Of a stretch of 64,000 nt of DNA, positions 29,983-40,931 are shown piece after piece. Under the pieces are notes generated by a model. That model was not told the DNA's origin. It did no database searches and was given only the letters and a program-made list of their open reading frames with translations. The position numbers and the translations under genes are program-made. The DNA is taken from positions 168,120 through 232,119 of the forward strand of contig CAKOGP040001446.1 in the NCBI GenBank assembly GCA_933822405.4, read 5' to 3'. Each line of letters opens with the position of its first letter. The stretch's first letter is position 1. Origin of the DNA: Cylindrotheca closterium (Eukaryota; Bacillariophyta; Bacillariophyceae; Bacillariales; Bacillariaceae).

Positions 29983-30286
29983 GTATCAGGATGTGTAATA
30001 ATTGCAATGATTGTACAGTATGCATGCCTGATGAATTCAGTAAAGGAGAACTGCCCAATGAGTTGATGTAAAAGCAAAGGATAGAAATACCACCATAGCT
30101 TATCATATCATAGCGTCATGGGACTTATTCCAGCGTTTGTTCTAAAGTCTACTTTTCGATTTTATACCGACCAAATACAGAGTTTGTTCTAAAGTCTACT
30201 TTTCGTTTTTATACCGACCAAATACAGAGTTGTTGTACCAAGAGATTTTTAAATTTTACAGAGCTCTAATGGCACGACTGGCTTTC
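29983..30286. other. Convergent spacer with tandem duplication
   Basis: About 300 bp between the LRR pseudogene and the 3' end of BCS1-like gene B. It contains a two-copy 47-bp tandem repeat (see separate entry). No gene. Confidence 0.6.
30135..30227. repeat. Two-copy 47-bp tandem repeat
   Basis: Unit GTTTGTTCTAAAGTCTACTT... to ...CCAAATACAGA occurs at 30135-30181 and 30182-30227, identical except for one missing A in the second copy. It lies just downstream of the stop of BCS1-like gene B, on the 3' UTR side. Confidence 0.9.
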
Positions 30287-32110
30287 TTACTCCTTCGAGG
30301 CTTTCCCTGAATCTGAATTGCAAGAGGAGCTGTCTGAGCTCACTGTGCGGTCGGTCCCGTCCAAGTCACGCTTCTCCAGTGATTTTACCAGTTCATCCAC
30401 GGTCTCATGTTCGATTGCCAGGTACTCAAGCTCAGCTGCTGTCATTTCCAGACCCTTCTCAATCAAGTCTTCAATTCGCTTCTTCATCTCGACATCCAGT
30501 CCTCCCTCAATCTCAAAATAGTGCTCGATCATATCAATCATATCCTGACCAATCATGTAGCCTAGATCCAAGCGCTTGTCAATACGGCCAGGACGGATCA
30601 ATGCTCCATCCAAAATCTCGGGGTGGTTTGTAGTCATGATCACAATACGACCAGGTGTGTCCACGACACCATCAAGTGCATTCAGCAGTCCCATTAAGTT
30701 TAACGAGTCACCGCCATTCACGCAGCTGGATCTCACTGGTGGACCTAGCGCAGCGCCTACAGGTTTGGTATTAGTGTTAGTACCAACTTCTGCATCGCCA
30801 CGGAACATTGCGGCGCGTTTGCGTGCTTCCTCTGCTGCATTCGCACGCTCCTCAGCAATCAATTTGCGGGACTTGACAACATCACTAGATGCATCGACAT
30901 CCTCAAAGACGTAGATGATTCGATTAAAGTCCAAGGACGAATAGGCACCACTGTCGTTAGTCATGTAGCGCTTGTTGAACAGTAGACTCATCAAGGATGC
31001 ATTCGTTGAAATGCGAGACAATGGGACATTCACAATGTGACGCCCAGTGTAGTGCGCCAATGCTTTGATCAGACTGGTCTTTCCTGTACCAGGAGGACCA
31101 GTCAACAGAAGCCCCAACTTGTGTGGGTATCCCTTGATGCGGTACTTGCCAGATTTGGACTCGAACTGATCCACGATTGTCAAGAGGTCATGACATTGCC
31201 GGCTGAAGAGACTTTCAAAGGTCTTGTCATCGCCTAGCTTGTAGCGACGGAAATTAGGGACACCTCCGTTTCGACTGTTATAGTCCTCCAAGTCAAAGAG
31301 AAAGCGATCGGTATTTTCTACGTTTTGAAGTTGGTCCACATACCAGTCGAAGGCAATCTTGAGAAAGGAGTTAATAGCTTCTTTGGAATTGGACTTGACT
31401 CGAATTGTGATGTCTCGAATCTTGGCGTTTCCTCCATCACCACCACCATCTTCCTTGCCCTTGCTCCCGCCCTTGCTTAGAGTGTCTTCCACATAGAATT
31501 TAATAGGTGTGTCTTCAAAGCTTCCGATGTCTAACCATTGCTTGGACATTGGGCGCTCGACCATGCTGAAGGACTTGAGCAAGGCAGAAGTGGACATTTC
31601 GGCACGGCGTCTGTTATTATTGTTGTTTTTGTTTTTGTTGTCTAGCATAGTGAGGTGCATTTCGGCTTCACGAAGCTCTGGTTTGCAGTTGGCATGAACA
31701 TACAGTTGGATAGCTTTGATCAGGCACAAGTTGTAGTTGTCTTGGTCAATGTCTACAGGTATGACAGGGTATATTTAAGCAGTTAGGGCAAGTCTCAATT
31801 GAGGGATACGAAAGATGCCATCTCACAGTCAGAAAAACAAAAAATATGACATACCAACATGAGAGCCCCCAGATGTTAGTGTGGATCGATGAGTGATGCT
31901 ACGCTCATACTCGGGTGTACCCAGTTTGACCTTCTTCACAGAGAGTTTCTTTATCCATCGTTGTAAATCGTTCGTCAGCATGCTAATGAGGTACGGGAGC
32001 GCCATGGCAATCAGCATGTCTACTTGTGGATTGCCCGTTTTCATAGCGTTGACCATACCGAGCACCTGGATGTATAGAAAGTTGCCTGGATTGCCAGTGT
32101 TTGGATTCAT
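30287..32110 (-). CDS. BCS1-like AAA ATPase, paralogue B, two exons
   Basis: A 573-residue paralogue of the gene at 26426, spliced from exons 32110-31855 and 31752-30287 with a 102-bp intron (GTATGTC...CTGTAG). The protein order is the same: a hydrophobic MLIAMALPYLISML segment near the N-terminus, a conserved pre-AAA region, Walker A GPPGTGKTS, Walker B YVFEDVD, then TPGRIVIMTTNHPEIL and IRPGRIDKRL. It differs from A mainly in the insertion after Walker B (residues rich in Ala and Arg with GTNTNTKP) and in a longer, serine-rich acidic C-terminal tail. The two genes are co-oriented and separated by the LRR pseudogene. Role uncertain beyond AAA remodelling activity. Confidence 0.86.
31753..31854 (-). 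other. Intron of BCS1-like gene B
   Basis: 102-bp GT-AG intron (GTATGTC donor, CTGTAG acceptor) at the same codon as in paralogue A. The spliced product reads HVDIDQDNYN. Confidence 0.88.
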
Positions 32111-32672
32111 GTTGAATGGATTGTTTTCGTTTTTGTTGTTGTTGTTGCTGGTGTTGTTGTTCTGAGAATTTTATGAATGTTTGAGAGGAGAAGATAGATT
32201 TGGTGGCATGTTTGAATCCTTCGAGAAGTGGGTTTCATCGATCATACTGTTGAACCAAGATCCATCAGACGTGCCAAGATTTCTTTGTTAAACAAGTGAT
32301 ACTATAGGATCGCTCGTCCAATATCAAGTGCACGTTATGTTCAGGGCATGCCTTGTTCCAGATACTGTGCACTCCCTGGGTCAACCCGCATGTTTGAACT
32401 TGGAGATTTGAAAATATACATTTTTCAAGTCTTTTTATATGGTAGACTTCGATCGATTGACGGCTTTCTCACAGACGAGGTTTAAAAAAATGTACTGTAC
32501 AGTAAGTTGCGCTTCTGTGAAACTCCGGTGCGCACAGCCGACGTGGGAGTTTCAAAGCTGACATAATTGTGCCTGACCGGACGAATTCTCAAACGTTAAA
32601 AACGTTCATTCGCCATTTCGAGTGGCCCACATTTCCCAGAAAAACAACGGATTGATAACGTGTGAACAGACC
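32111..32672. other. Intergenic spacer
   Basis: About 560 bp upstream of BCS1-like gene B (minus) and upstream of a possible small plus-strand gene. It has an AT-rich leader and a TGTACTGTACAGTA motif near 32491-32504. No gene seen. Confidence 0.45.
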
Positions 32673-33152
32673 ATGAAGTATAAACCGCAGACCTTTCGGA
32701 AGGGACGCCTTGCTGCATTCTATGAGAGTAGAGAATACCTCACTGATGAAGATGTCCGAGACGAGCGATACACGGAAAGAACGCAACAAGATTCCCCACC
32801 AGAACGACCCAATCGAAGTTACCGCCGACGAAGGAAGCAACGAGAATCGTCCAGAAGAAATGAAGACGCTGAGACGATGATTACCTCATCCAACCTTTTC
32901 AAACTTGGATCCGCTGGATTGAGCATTGCGATCGATATGGTTTTGACTGCATTTGATCCATGTGGAGCCCTTCAGGATATCATACCTGATCCTCCTCGCC
33001 ACGAGGATGATCCATTGAACGAATCCCGGCAAAATAGAAAGAACCAACCAGAGGAGATCCACCTAGAGCGAACACTTACCGTGCCATATGCTGACGAAAA
33101 AGGCTGCGAAGATGCGACACTGATAAGTGGGCTGACGGATGTGTTCACGTGA
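32673..33152 (+). CDS. Hypothetical small protein
   Basis: A 159-codon frame starting at ATG 32673. It encodes an arginine- and glutamate-rich first half (ERPNRSYRRRRKQRESSRR), one moderately hydrophobic stretch (NLFKLGSAGLSIAIDMVL) and a charged end. No family was recognised. It may be a real lineage-specific gene or chance. In its favour are its length and the lack of any competing gene in the region; against it is the low-complexity composition. Confidence 0.35.
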   Translation: MKYKPQTFRKGRLAAFYESREYLTDEDVRDERYTERTQQDSPPERPNRSYRRRRKQRESSRRNEDAETMITSSNLFKLGSAGLSIAIDMVLTAFDPCGALQDIIPDPPRHEDDPLNESRQNRKNQPEEIHLERTLTVPYADEKGCEDATLISGLTDVFT

Positions 33153-33443
33153 TAGAAGAGTGGCATGCGACATATAAAACATGAATACGACGTTGCCCAA
33201 AATTTAGAATAGATGCGACACCGATAAATGAAAATAGACAACGCTGAAAGATATGGTACATTTTTTGCTATATTATAAGTGCATTGGTTCATAGGCGTCT
33301 TTCATCGAGCGAGGCTACAGATGCAGCATATCGGTTCGATGTTCACGTCAGCAGGAATCAAAGTAATGGTTCGATCGGTGGATATAACCACGCATTACCT
33401 GATGTTTGACTGGGAATCATCCTTTCAATAGTTCAGTACGCGA

Positions 33444-35104
33444 TCACTCGTCCATGTCTGCAGAAACGACAGTGTGGACGGACCCGTCCATCAATACGAT
33501 TGATGAACTTCGTTCAGGAGATTCCTTCGGATCAGCTTGATGATCGTTACCGTCGACCACTGACCGTCTTGAATCCTTCCCTTCCTTTGACTCGGTCGTA
33601 CTATCAGGTGCAGAAAGATTGCCTGAGGTGATAGCACCTTCTTCACTCTTAGCGGTCTGTGATGTCGTCCTCCTTTCCACCTTTCTGGTGCCCCCCTTCA
33701 GCGGTACTGGTTCGTTGGCTCTGTTGCTACAGTCCTCAGGATCACCAAAGATGGCATGTCGAAAACACCATAGCTTGGACTCGGAAGGAAAGCTCGTTCG
33801 AAGCCTCAAGTAGGAAGGTCTCAGAAAGACAAACATGTTCACCCATCCTTGAAGCGGATAGAGCATAGCTTGTAGTACCAAGAAAGGAAAGGTTGTGACT
33901 GGCAGCTCTTTGAGGCCAATACCAGAGCCGACAATTACTTCCCTTCCTCGAAGCGAATAGGCTATAACATTACAAAGGAGAAAACCGCCTACAAACAAGA
34001 AAGCTTGTGTTCTGAGTTTCTGCAATTTCTCTTGATGTTGCTTCTGTGTTTCTTCAAGTCGCTGGAAAGCTCCTTGAGATGGACTCCTTTCAGCATTCTT
34101 CTTCTTCGATGACCCATTGGTGCCTGCACTCTGCTCGGTGGCATCTAGGTACGCGTTTCTTGCAAACGAAAGTCGCTCTTTGTGAGCCTGCACATGCTTC
34201 CGAACATACGCCCAAATCCGAACGTTATTGACAATCATCGAAACAAGACAAGAAAAAATCATTGTCGCCCCAAACACGACATTATAGAGTATACCTTTAC
34301 ATGGTTCTCCTGTGCCATCTGGACCGCAGTTCTCTGGAATATCGATTTTGATCCAACAGCCCATATTTACTGTTGATGCATCATAATGATTAAAATACCA
34401 CACTATACAAACGACACAATTTCTGCTTCAGCAACGACTTACTTTTACGTTCGCCATAAAAGCCCCAGTACAAAGCTGCATAGGCACTCAGCATCGGCCA
34501 GCCCAAACAGACCACATGCATTGAAGTTTCAAACTTTCTCGCAATGTCACTGTCACTATACTTGAATCTGGTTGTCAACAGAAAGTAGAAGCTCAACATG
34601 GTCTGGTAAAGCATAGCGGCAGGACCGCTGAATTGGTTGAAGAATCCGATGGCATCGCATGAGGCTTATTGCGAAAGGAAATGCATAAGTTAGTATTGTG
34701 TAGAGGAGCAAGCAGCAACTTCTGGAAGAGGTGTTCGCGATTCTTAGTCCCTGATCGTCCAACGACGAGGGACTTCTTCTTTCCGTCTGAGATGGTTGAT
34801 GAGACGCACCTTCGTTGCCAAAAGCCCAGAATCGACTTGATGTTTCCCTTGGATATAGAAAGCTTCCTACTGCCAGATTAACAGAGAAGATAATATTGCA
34901 GATGGACATTCCTGTCAGCAATCCATGGTATGGAGTCCAGTGTGTTTTCTGGCGAGACTTGAACGCCATAGTGATGATGACAACACTTCCAAATATGCTT
35001 AGAATAGCCGACGGTATCGGTAGGATTACAAGAAGCGTCTCTTGTTTTTCAGACAACTGACGAATATCCATGTTAGTGTCTTCATATGCATCCTGATACT
35101 CCAT
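33444..35104 (-). CDS. Seven-transmembrane receptor A (GPCR-like), three exons
   Basis: A 480-residue predicted seven-transmembrane receptor, spliced from exons 35104-34810, 34664-34443 and 34369-33444 (1443 bases). Introns are 145 bp (GTGCGT...AATAAG) and 73 bp (GTAAGT...CAACAG). Splicing gives GNEASCDAIGFF and GERKINMGCW, matching paralogue C. TM1 is LLVILPIPSAILSIFGSVV, TM2 covers HGLLTGMSICNIIFSV, and TM7 lies near AMLYPLQGWVNMFVFLRP. The long third cytoplasmic loop is glutamine/lysine-rich. The cytoplasmic tail is Ser/Thr-rich and acidic. The layout recalls slime-mould cAMP-type and secretin-related receptors seen in diatoms. Ligand unknown. The retroelement sits in its upstream region. 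Confidence 0.8.
34665..34809 (-). other. Intron 1 of receptor A
   Basis: 145-bp GT-AG intron, highly similar in sequence to intron 1 of receptor B (42786-42931) and absent from receptor C at the same codon. Confidence 0.85.
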
Positions 35105-35439
35105 CGTTTCTCTGTTTGTTGGGTCAAAAAGTGTGGATTTGTGTTTTCTCGGCGAAAAGTGGCTGCAGATGGTTGATGCGAGTTTCGCCGTGTCGGTGCA
35201 CCCAAAGTTTCACCGAACAGAAGTCATTTCTCAAGTTTGCGCCACAAGTGAAAATGCAATGTAAAACTTACGCCGAAGGAAGAAATTCTCGTTTGGACAG
35301 AAAACCACACATACTATTTTATTTATATACGAGTATTATCATTATACTTAATATAATATATATATATATTATAAAAATACTGTAGATTTTTTTATAATTG
35401 GTTTTATACTGGTATGCCGGTAGGTCCTAGGTGTATATA
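35105..35439. other. Upstream region of receptor A
   Basis: About 335 bp between the receptor A start and the 5' LTR of the retroelement. The part nearest the gene is related to the matching region of receptor B. The distal 100 bp are very AT-rich (TATATATATATTATAA near 35358). This is the truncated native promoter of receptor A, with the retroelement inserted distally. Confidence 0.55.
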
Positions 35440-35632
35440 CAAATAAAGGTGACTGTGCTATAGGATGCGAGACGCGCAGTAGTAAGGATAAATTGGCTGC
35501 TTACGAAAGCTGTCGATGAACGATGAACACACTCTTTCTAAGAATACGTTTGATTGCAATATTGTCTACCGTCTATCATAGCTACTACTTCGTAAGCCAA
35601 CAACATCGTAACGTTGTAACGATAATATTTAT
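35440..35632 (+). repeat. 5' LTR
   Basis: 193 bp, starting CAAATAAAGGTGACTGTG and ending GATAATATTTAT. It matches the 3' LTR except for two substitutions and absence of a 39-bp segment. Ends are set by where the two copies stop matching, so they may be off by a few bases. Confidence 0.9.
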
Positions 35633-35635
35633 TGT

Positions 35636-35651
35636 TTATCAGATCCAGCAA
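35636..35651 (+). promoter_or_regulatory. Possible primer-binding site
   Basis: TTTATCAGATCCAGCA lies immediately after the 5' LTR and resembles the initiator-tRNA-Met primer-binding sites (TATCAGA core) of many copia elements. The match was judged by eye. Confidence 0.45.
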
Positions 35652-35763
35652 TAACTGCCGAAAGTTATTCAACGAACAAAAATGAAAATGAAATGAAAAT
35701 GAAAATGAAAAAATGAAAATCACAACGACAACGACAACGGCATCGAGCGTACTACGAACGCTA

Positions 35764-36194
35764 TGATGGGTGACACAACACCAATGGAAAATGTTGTGAT
35801 GGGTGCCGCAACACCAACGCAAACTGCTTTGATGGGTGCTGCAACACCAACGAAAACTGCTTTGATGGGTGCTGCAACACCAACGAAAACTGCTTTGATG
35901 GGTGCTGCAACACCAACGAAAACTGCTTTGATGGGTGCTGCAACACCAACGAAAACTGCTTTGATAGGTGCCGCAACACCAACAAAAACTGCTTTGATGG
36001 GTGCTGCAACACCAACGAAAACTGCTTTGATAGGTGCCGCAACACCAACAAAAAACTGCTTTGATGGGTGCTGCAACACCAACGAAAACTGCTTTGATGG
36101 GTGCCGCAACACCAACAAAAACTGCTTTGGTGGGTGCCGCAACACCAACAAAAACTGCTTTGATGGGTGCTACAACACCAACAAAAACTGTAGC
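35764..36194 (+). repeat. 33-bp minisatellite in gag leader
   Basis: About 13 head-to-tail copies of a 33-bp unit (core GATGGGTGCTGCAACACCAA), with the first and last copies diverged. The period is a multiple of three, and on the plus strand the unit encodes the 11-residue peptide MGAATPTKTAL. One extra A in the ninth unit (about 36050) shifts the frame, so the open frame that enters Gag is the one opening at about 36034. Confidence 0.93.
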
Positions 36195-37330
36195 CTTTAA
36201 CACACTGAAAACAAAAACTTTAACCAACAATACGATGTATGACATTGATATAGGCAACATGGCCGCCATTCCTCCTCTCTTCACTGTTCATGACAATATG
36301 GTCATCTGTGGTATTAACGATGCAACCCTATTCCAAGGATGTACGCAAGCTGAGAGAATTGCTCATGAAATATTCTCTGACAATTTTAGCACTACAATGG
36401 ATGTATCTATCGACAAACTCAACGATGAACTCAAAACCCTAGCAGGAATGACTGCTGCACAAGGGCAAATTCGATTATGCCTGGCATCAAGAAAAATATC
36501 CCCACCTTCATCCAATGGTGCAGAGACGAATTCCGCATGAGACGGGACCCAGCAACAGTACCATTCCCAGTCACTGATGCAGCCCAACTCCTTCGACGCA
36601 TGAAAACACACGAGCAATATGTATATGGCTCCAAGTTGATGTCACAACAGGCACTAGCTCAAGACTTCACCAACAATGTCCAATGGGAGGATTGGCACCC
36701 AACGTTTGTAAACTACCCCCGTACCATACCAGGAAGAGATGGAGTCCCGCTCCAATATGTAGTCCGAACGAACAAGCATCAGTTCCGACATACCACGAAG
36801 ACTTCCTAGAGATGTACATCCAAATGGCACCACTCAATGGCGAAGCCTTTACAATTGACAACACCAAAGTTTTAGTCCTCTTGAGAAAATTTACCGTGGG
36901 CAATACCGAGGCCGAGGCGACACTACAAGCCATTGATGTCAAAGGCAAGGGAAGGGATGCATTTATCGCCCTACGCACCCACTACGAAGGTGAAGGACTC
37001 CTAGCCCACCTATGCTACGTGGGAGAAAAGCCTACAATGAACTGGGCCATGTTTGAACGCATGCTGAAGGAAGCATACGCAGCATACGACAAACATGAGG
37101 GGAGAGTAGTACATTTGGTGGCAATGAAACTACGTAACCTGCAAACCAAGGTTACCACATCCTTTCTACAACTGAACAAGACGGCGATTGATACGGAAAT
37201 TGTCGAACGGCCAATGGTGATGAATTTCACAACGGCATTACAAATCTACCGAACTGCAGTAAGGGAAAATTTTCCCAAGGAAACAACAATGCCACTGACA
37301 GGGACAACACTTGGGCGAAGCTCGAGCTAG
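36034..37330 (+). pseudogene. Gag polyprotein remnant of the copia element
   Basis: Remains of the retroelement Gag in three frames. The first piece (36034-36540) carries MGAATPTKTAL repeats then a Gag N-terminus (VHDNMVICGINDATLFQG). The second (about 36477-36809) has QWCRDEFRMRRDPATVPF, VTDAAQLLRRMKTH and IPGRDGVPLQYV. The third (about 36770-37330) has VPTYHEDFLEMYI to MVMNFTTALQIYR. At least two frameshifts break it. A basic, asparagine-rich stretch follows (37311-37553). Identification as Gag rests on the position before the protease and similarity in style to CoDi Gag. Confidence 0.75.
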
Positions 37331-37809
37331 TAACGATAGGAACAGGCAAAACGACAACAGGAGCAGGATCCAAAACGGAGGAGGAAAAAACAGACACCGA
37401 GACAAAGAAGAGATTACCCTGAGCAATGGGGAGAAGATCTGGTTATCACTTCCCTTGGGATCAGCTACGGGCGTGTCAACTGAAAGGGCTGCACATCGTG
37501 CACGTCAGGGAATGCCGGCAAGACAAACGCAACAGACTACCACGGAAGCATAACTGTCTGAGGCTGTTGAAACGGGAGAATCAGCTGCACGGATATCACA
37601 AGTGACGATGGGGACTGGTGGAAGTTCCGTAATGGGCGGACGCAACCAACAGGCAAGCGGTTGCAACCAACAGGCAGGTGGATTGTCACCATGATCCACG
37701 GTAGGTGAGGTCAGACGAATTGTGCGAGTGATCTCATCCAACACAGCCGCATCCCAACAACCGGTACAACAACCAACACCAGGAACCAGGAACGCTGGCG
37801 AGCAATGAA

Positions 37810-40800
37810 ATGGACACTAATGCCGACACTAGTTGCCTTGGCAAGAACTTCGTGATCATGAGTTACACACCAAGATCAGCAGATGTATATGCATATGACC
37901 CAGCGTTACCACCGACGAACGTTCCTATCGTGTCGGGAGCAACTGCTTTTGATTGTCCACAGACTGGTAATACGTTCATCATGATAATTAACGAAGCACT
38001 CTACTATGGGAACCGATTGGACCATTCGCTAATAAATCCAAACCAGGTACAAAGTTTCGGAATTCCCCTATGGGATAACCCTTTTGACGAAACAAGACAT
38101 GTTGGTATTGAATCCAAAAATATATTCATAGCATTAAAGGCAAAAGGCACAAAGTTACTTTTTGATTCAAGGGCACCAACTGAACAAGACCTTGCAACCT
38201 GTCTCCACGTCGATATGACAAGCAAGGTGCCGTGGAACCCAGGAACTGTCCAACTTGGTAAGGTCTCAGCAGCCCACGAAGACACTGAGGACCATGTAGA
38301 CAATCCGAGATCCAACGAGGCAGAACTGAGACAATTGGATCCCATAATGCAAGGGATGAACACGAACTATTCAAGGTATTCTGATGGAAGAGTGCCATTG
38401 GAAGTGATCACTGGCATCACACCCGACATAATGGAGTACATGGACTTTACTATCTACGGATGGGTATACTATCGCACGGATGGTGCCTTAGGGGCAAATG
38501 AGATTGGTAGGTGGTTGGGAATGTCACACCAAACGGGTCCAATGATGACGTATTGGATATTATCAATGAGTGGCCGCCCAATCTCTACTGACACCGTTCA
38601 AAACATCATGGAAGCCAAAAAGCAAACAGACGTTATGGTGTTTTCAACATGCCATCTTTGGTGATCCTGAGGACTGTAGCAACAGAGCCAGCGAACCAGT
38701 ACCGCTGAAGGGGGGCACCAGAAAGGTGGAAAGGAGGACGACATCACAGACCGCTAAGATGTATCCAAAGTTCTTGATGCAAAAACAGGAGACATCAGTT
38801 GGGGGAAGAATGAAATACCGCCACAATTGATGTTTGACCTTGAATTGGAAGATGCTGAATTCAAATGCAGTTTCAACAAGTTGATCGAGGCTGAGAACGT
38901 TGATGATGGCATGCTCCAGGGGACTACGGAAACAGACGACATCAACACACAAAACTATGTCAACATGGAAATTGGTTTAAGGCGAGGCCAAGAAGGGGAA
39001 CTACAGCGTGCCCTTGTACGTAGGCAAATTGTTGATGCAGAAGGAAGCCCAATCGGTGTGGCAAGCAACAACCAGTTACTAGACACAAGGCAATACGAAG
39101 TCGAATATGAAGACGGAGGCACCGAGATATTCTCCGCAAATTTACTAGCAGAAAGCCTACTGGCGCAAGTGGATGAACATGGCCACAAACACTTACTGAT
39201 GGAAGAGATCACAGAACACCGTTCTAACAAAAAAGCAGTAAAGAAACAAGACGGTTTTTATAGCTTGAAGAGAGGAACGCAACGAAGACGACATACTACA
39301 GCAGGTTGGGACCTTTATGTCACTTGGAAAGATGGTTCCTCGAACTGGATACCTTTGAAAGACATGAAAGAGTCCTTCCCAATTGAAGTAGCAGACTATG
39401 CAATAAGCAAGGACATTCAAGACAAACCCGCCTTTGCATGGTGGGTACCACACGTTGTTCGAAAACGCACACAATTCCTTGGCAAAGTCAAATCAAAGTA
39501 CTGGGAACGTACGCACAAGTATGGGATACGTATACCAAAATCAATCAGAGAAGCCATCAAAATCGACAAAGAGAATGGGGACACCCTATGGCAGGATTCC
39601 ATCCAAATGGAAATGAAGAACAATCGAATAGCCTTTGAAGAATTTGATGGAGACGTAGAGAAGCTGATGGGATACAAGAAAATCACGGGACACTTGGTAT
39701 TTGATGTGAAATTGGGAGAAAACTTCCGAAGGAAAGCCAGGTACTGCGCTGACGGACACAAGACTGGAGCACCGGCAGCATTGACCTACAGTACTGTAGT
39801 ATCTTGTGATTCAGTTCGGATACTACTCATGATAGCAGTGCTAAACGGATTAGACTTGCAGTGTGCGGACATACAGAACGCTTTCCTCACTGCACCAGCA
39901 ATCGAAAAGTGCTACATGGTAGCAGGACCCGAGTTTGGGGACAAAGAAGGCAAAGTTTTCATTGTAAGAAGGGCATTATATGGTCTAAAAGGATCATCAG
40001 CGGCATTCAGGTCACATCTGGCAGAGACATTGGAGGAATTGGGCTTCTGGTCATCCACTGCCGATCCTGATGTTTGGATGAGAGCTGCTGTTAAACCTGA
40101 TGGGGAGGAGTATTATGAATACATCCTATGTTACGTTGATGACATACTATGTATGTCAATGAAACCATTGGAATGTTACGATGGGCGATTGGACAAGTTG
40201 ACATCTTATTGGAAGTATCACTACTAAGCCAATATCAAGCAGTGCCAAGGGAAGGGCATACCGGTATGAAACAAGCATTGAGGATATTTGCTTTCTTGGA
40301 TACGTTTCCAAAGTTGACCTTGTACTATGATTATAGGGCGCCAAACTTCCAGGAATATTGCCGAGACGCAAAAGAGGAAATGCCGCACAACGCACCCAAG
40401 CCAAGGGGACGAAGCGTAGGGAGTACCGCATGGGTAGATGCTTCTCACGGTGCTAACAAGAAGACACGAAAATCACATACGGGTTACGTGATCTTCCTCA
40501 ATCAAGCTCCCATATTATGGCACAGCAAAAGGCAGAACACGGTAGAAGCGAGCACTTTTGGTTCGGAGTTTATCGCCTTGAAAGCATGAATTGAGGCCAT
40601 CACACATTTGAGATTCAAGTTGAAAATGTTTGGAATCCCTTTGGAGAATGAACCAACACACATATTTTGCGACAATGAGAGCGTGGAGACAAATGCAACA
40701 AAGGTCAAATCGACCTTGAACAAGAAGCACAATTCCATAGCATACCATTATACGAGATGGAACGTGGCTCCTGGAGTTGTCGATGTATCATGGACGCCAG

Positions 40801-40883
40801 GAATGTTAAACCTCGCTGATGTCTTCACGAAGCTATTGACCCTGGAAAGACGGGGACGCCTGTATGGCGAATGGACGTACTAG
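37810..40883 (+). pseudogene. Pol polyprotein remnant (protease, integrase tail, RT, RNase H)
   Basis: The aspartic protease motif DTNADTSCLG begins near 37813. At 38325-38630 is the integrase C-terminal region (VITGITPDIMEYMDF, EIGRWLGMSHQTG); the integrase catalytic core that should precede it is absent. A 126-bp host insert with stops follows (38634-38759). RT resumes in the original frame from about 38761, with AKTGDISWGKNE readable, then the copia RT with NAFLTAP and YVDDIL (about 40132). The thumb is deleted near 40150 with a frame change. RNase H runs 40149-40880 with WHSKRQNTVEASTFGSEF, interrupted by TGA at 40587, and ends in ADVFTKLL. Not functional. Confidence 0.88.
38634..38759 (+). 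other. Captured 126-bp fragment of receptor gene B
   Basis: Identical at 125 of 126 positions to the reverse complement of 41768-41893, the exon 3 coding sequence of receptor B. The one difference is G to A at 38646. It carries the B-specific AGCCAGCGAACC (Ser) rather than the A version AGCCAACGAACC (Asn). It is in the receptor sense orientation on the element's plus strand. In another frame it still encodes HAIFGDPEDCSNRASEPVP. In the Pol frame it introduces stops. Confidence 0.95.
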
Positions 40884-40921
40884 TCATATTATCGAACTGA
40901 ATTCCATCGTTGGTATCCAGC

Positions 40922-40930
40922 TTGAGGGGA
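40922..40930 (+). promoter_or_regulatory. Polypurine tract
   Basis: TTGAGGGGA immediately precedes the 3' LTR, the expected place for the plus-strand priming tract of an LTR retrotransposon. Confidence 0.6.
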
Positions 40931-40931
40931 C

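Noticed and set aside
35538..36284. Long minus-strand open frames (up to 248 codons) with VFVGVAAPIKA repeats
   Set aside because: They are shadows of the 33-bp minisatellite, which is open in several frames on both strands because its period is a multiple of three and it lacks stop-forming triplets. The plus-strand frame enters Gag.
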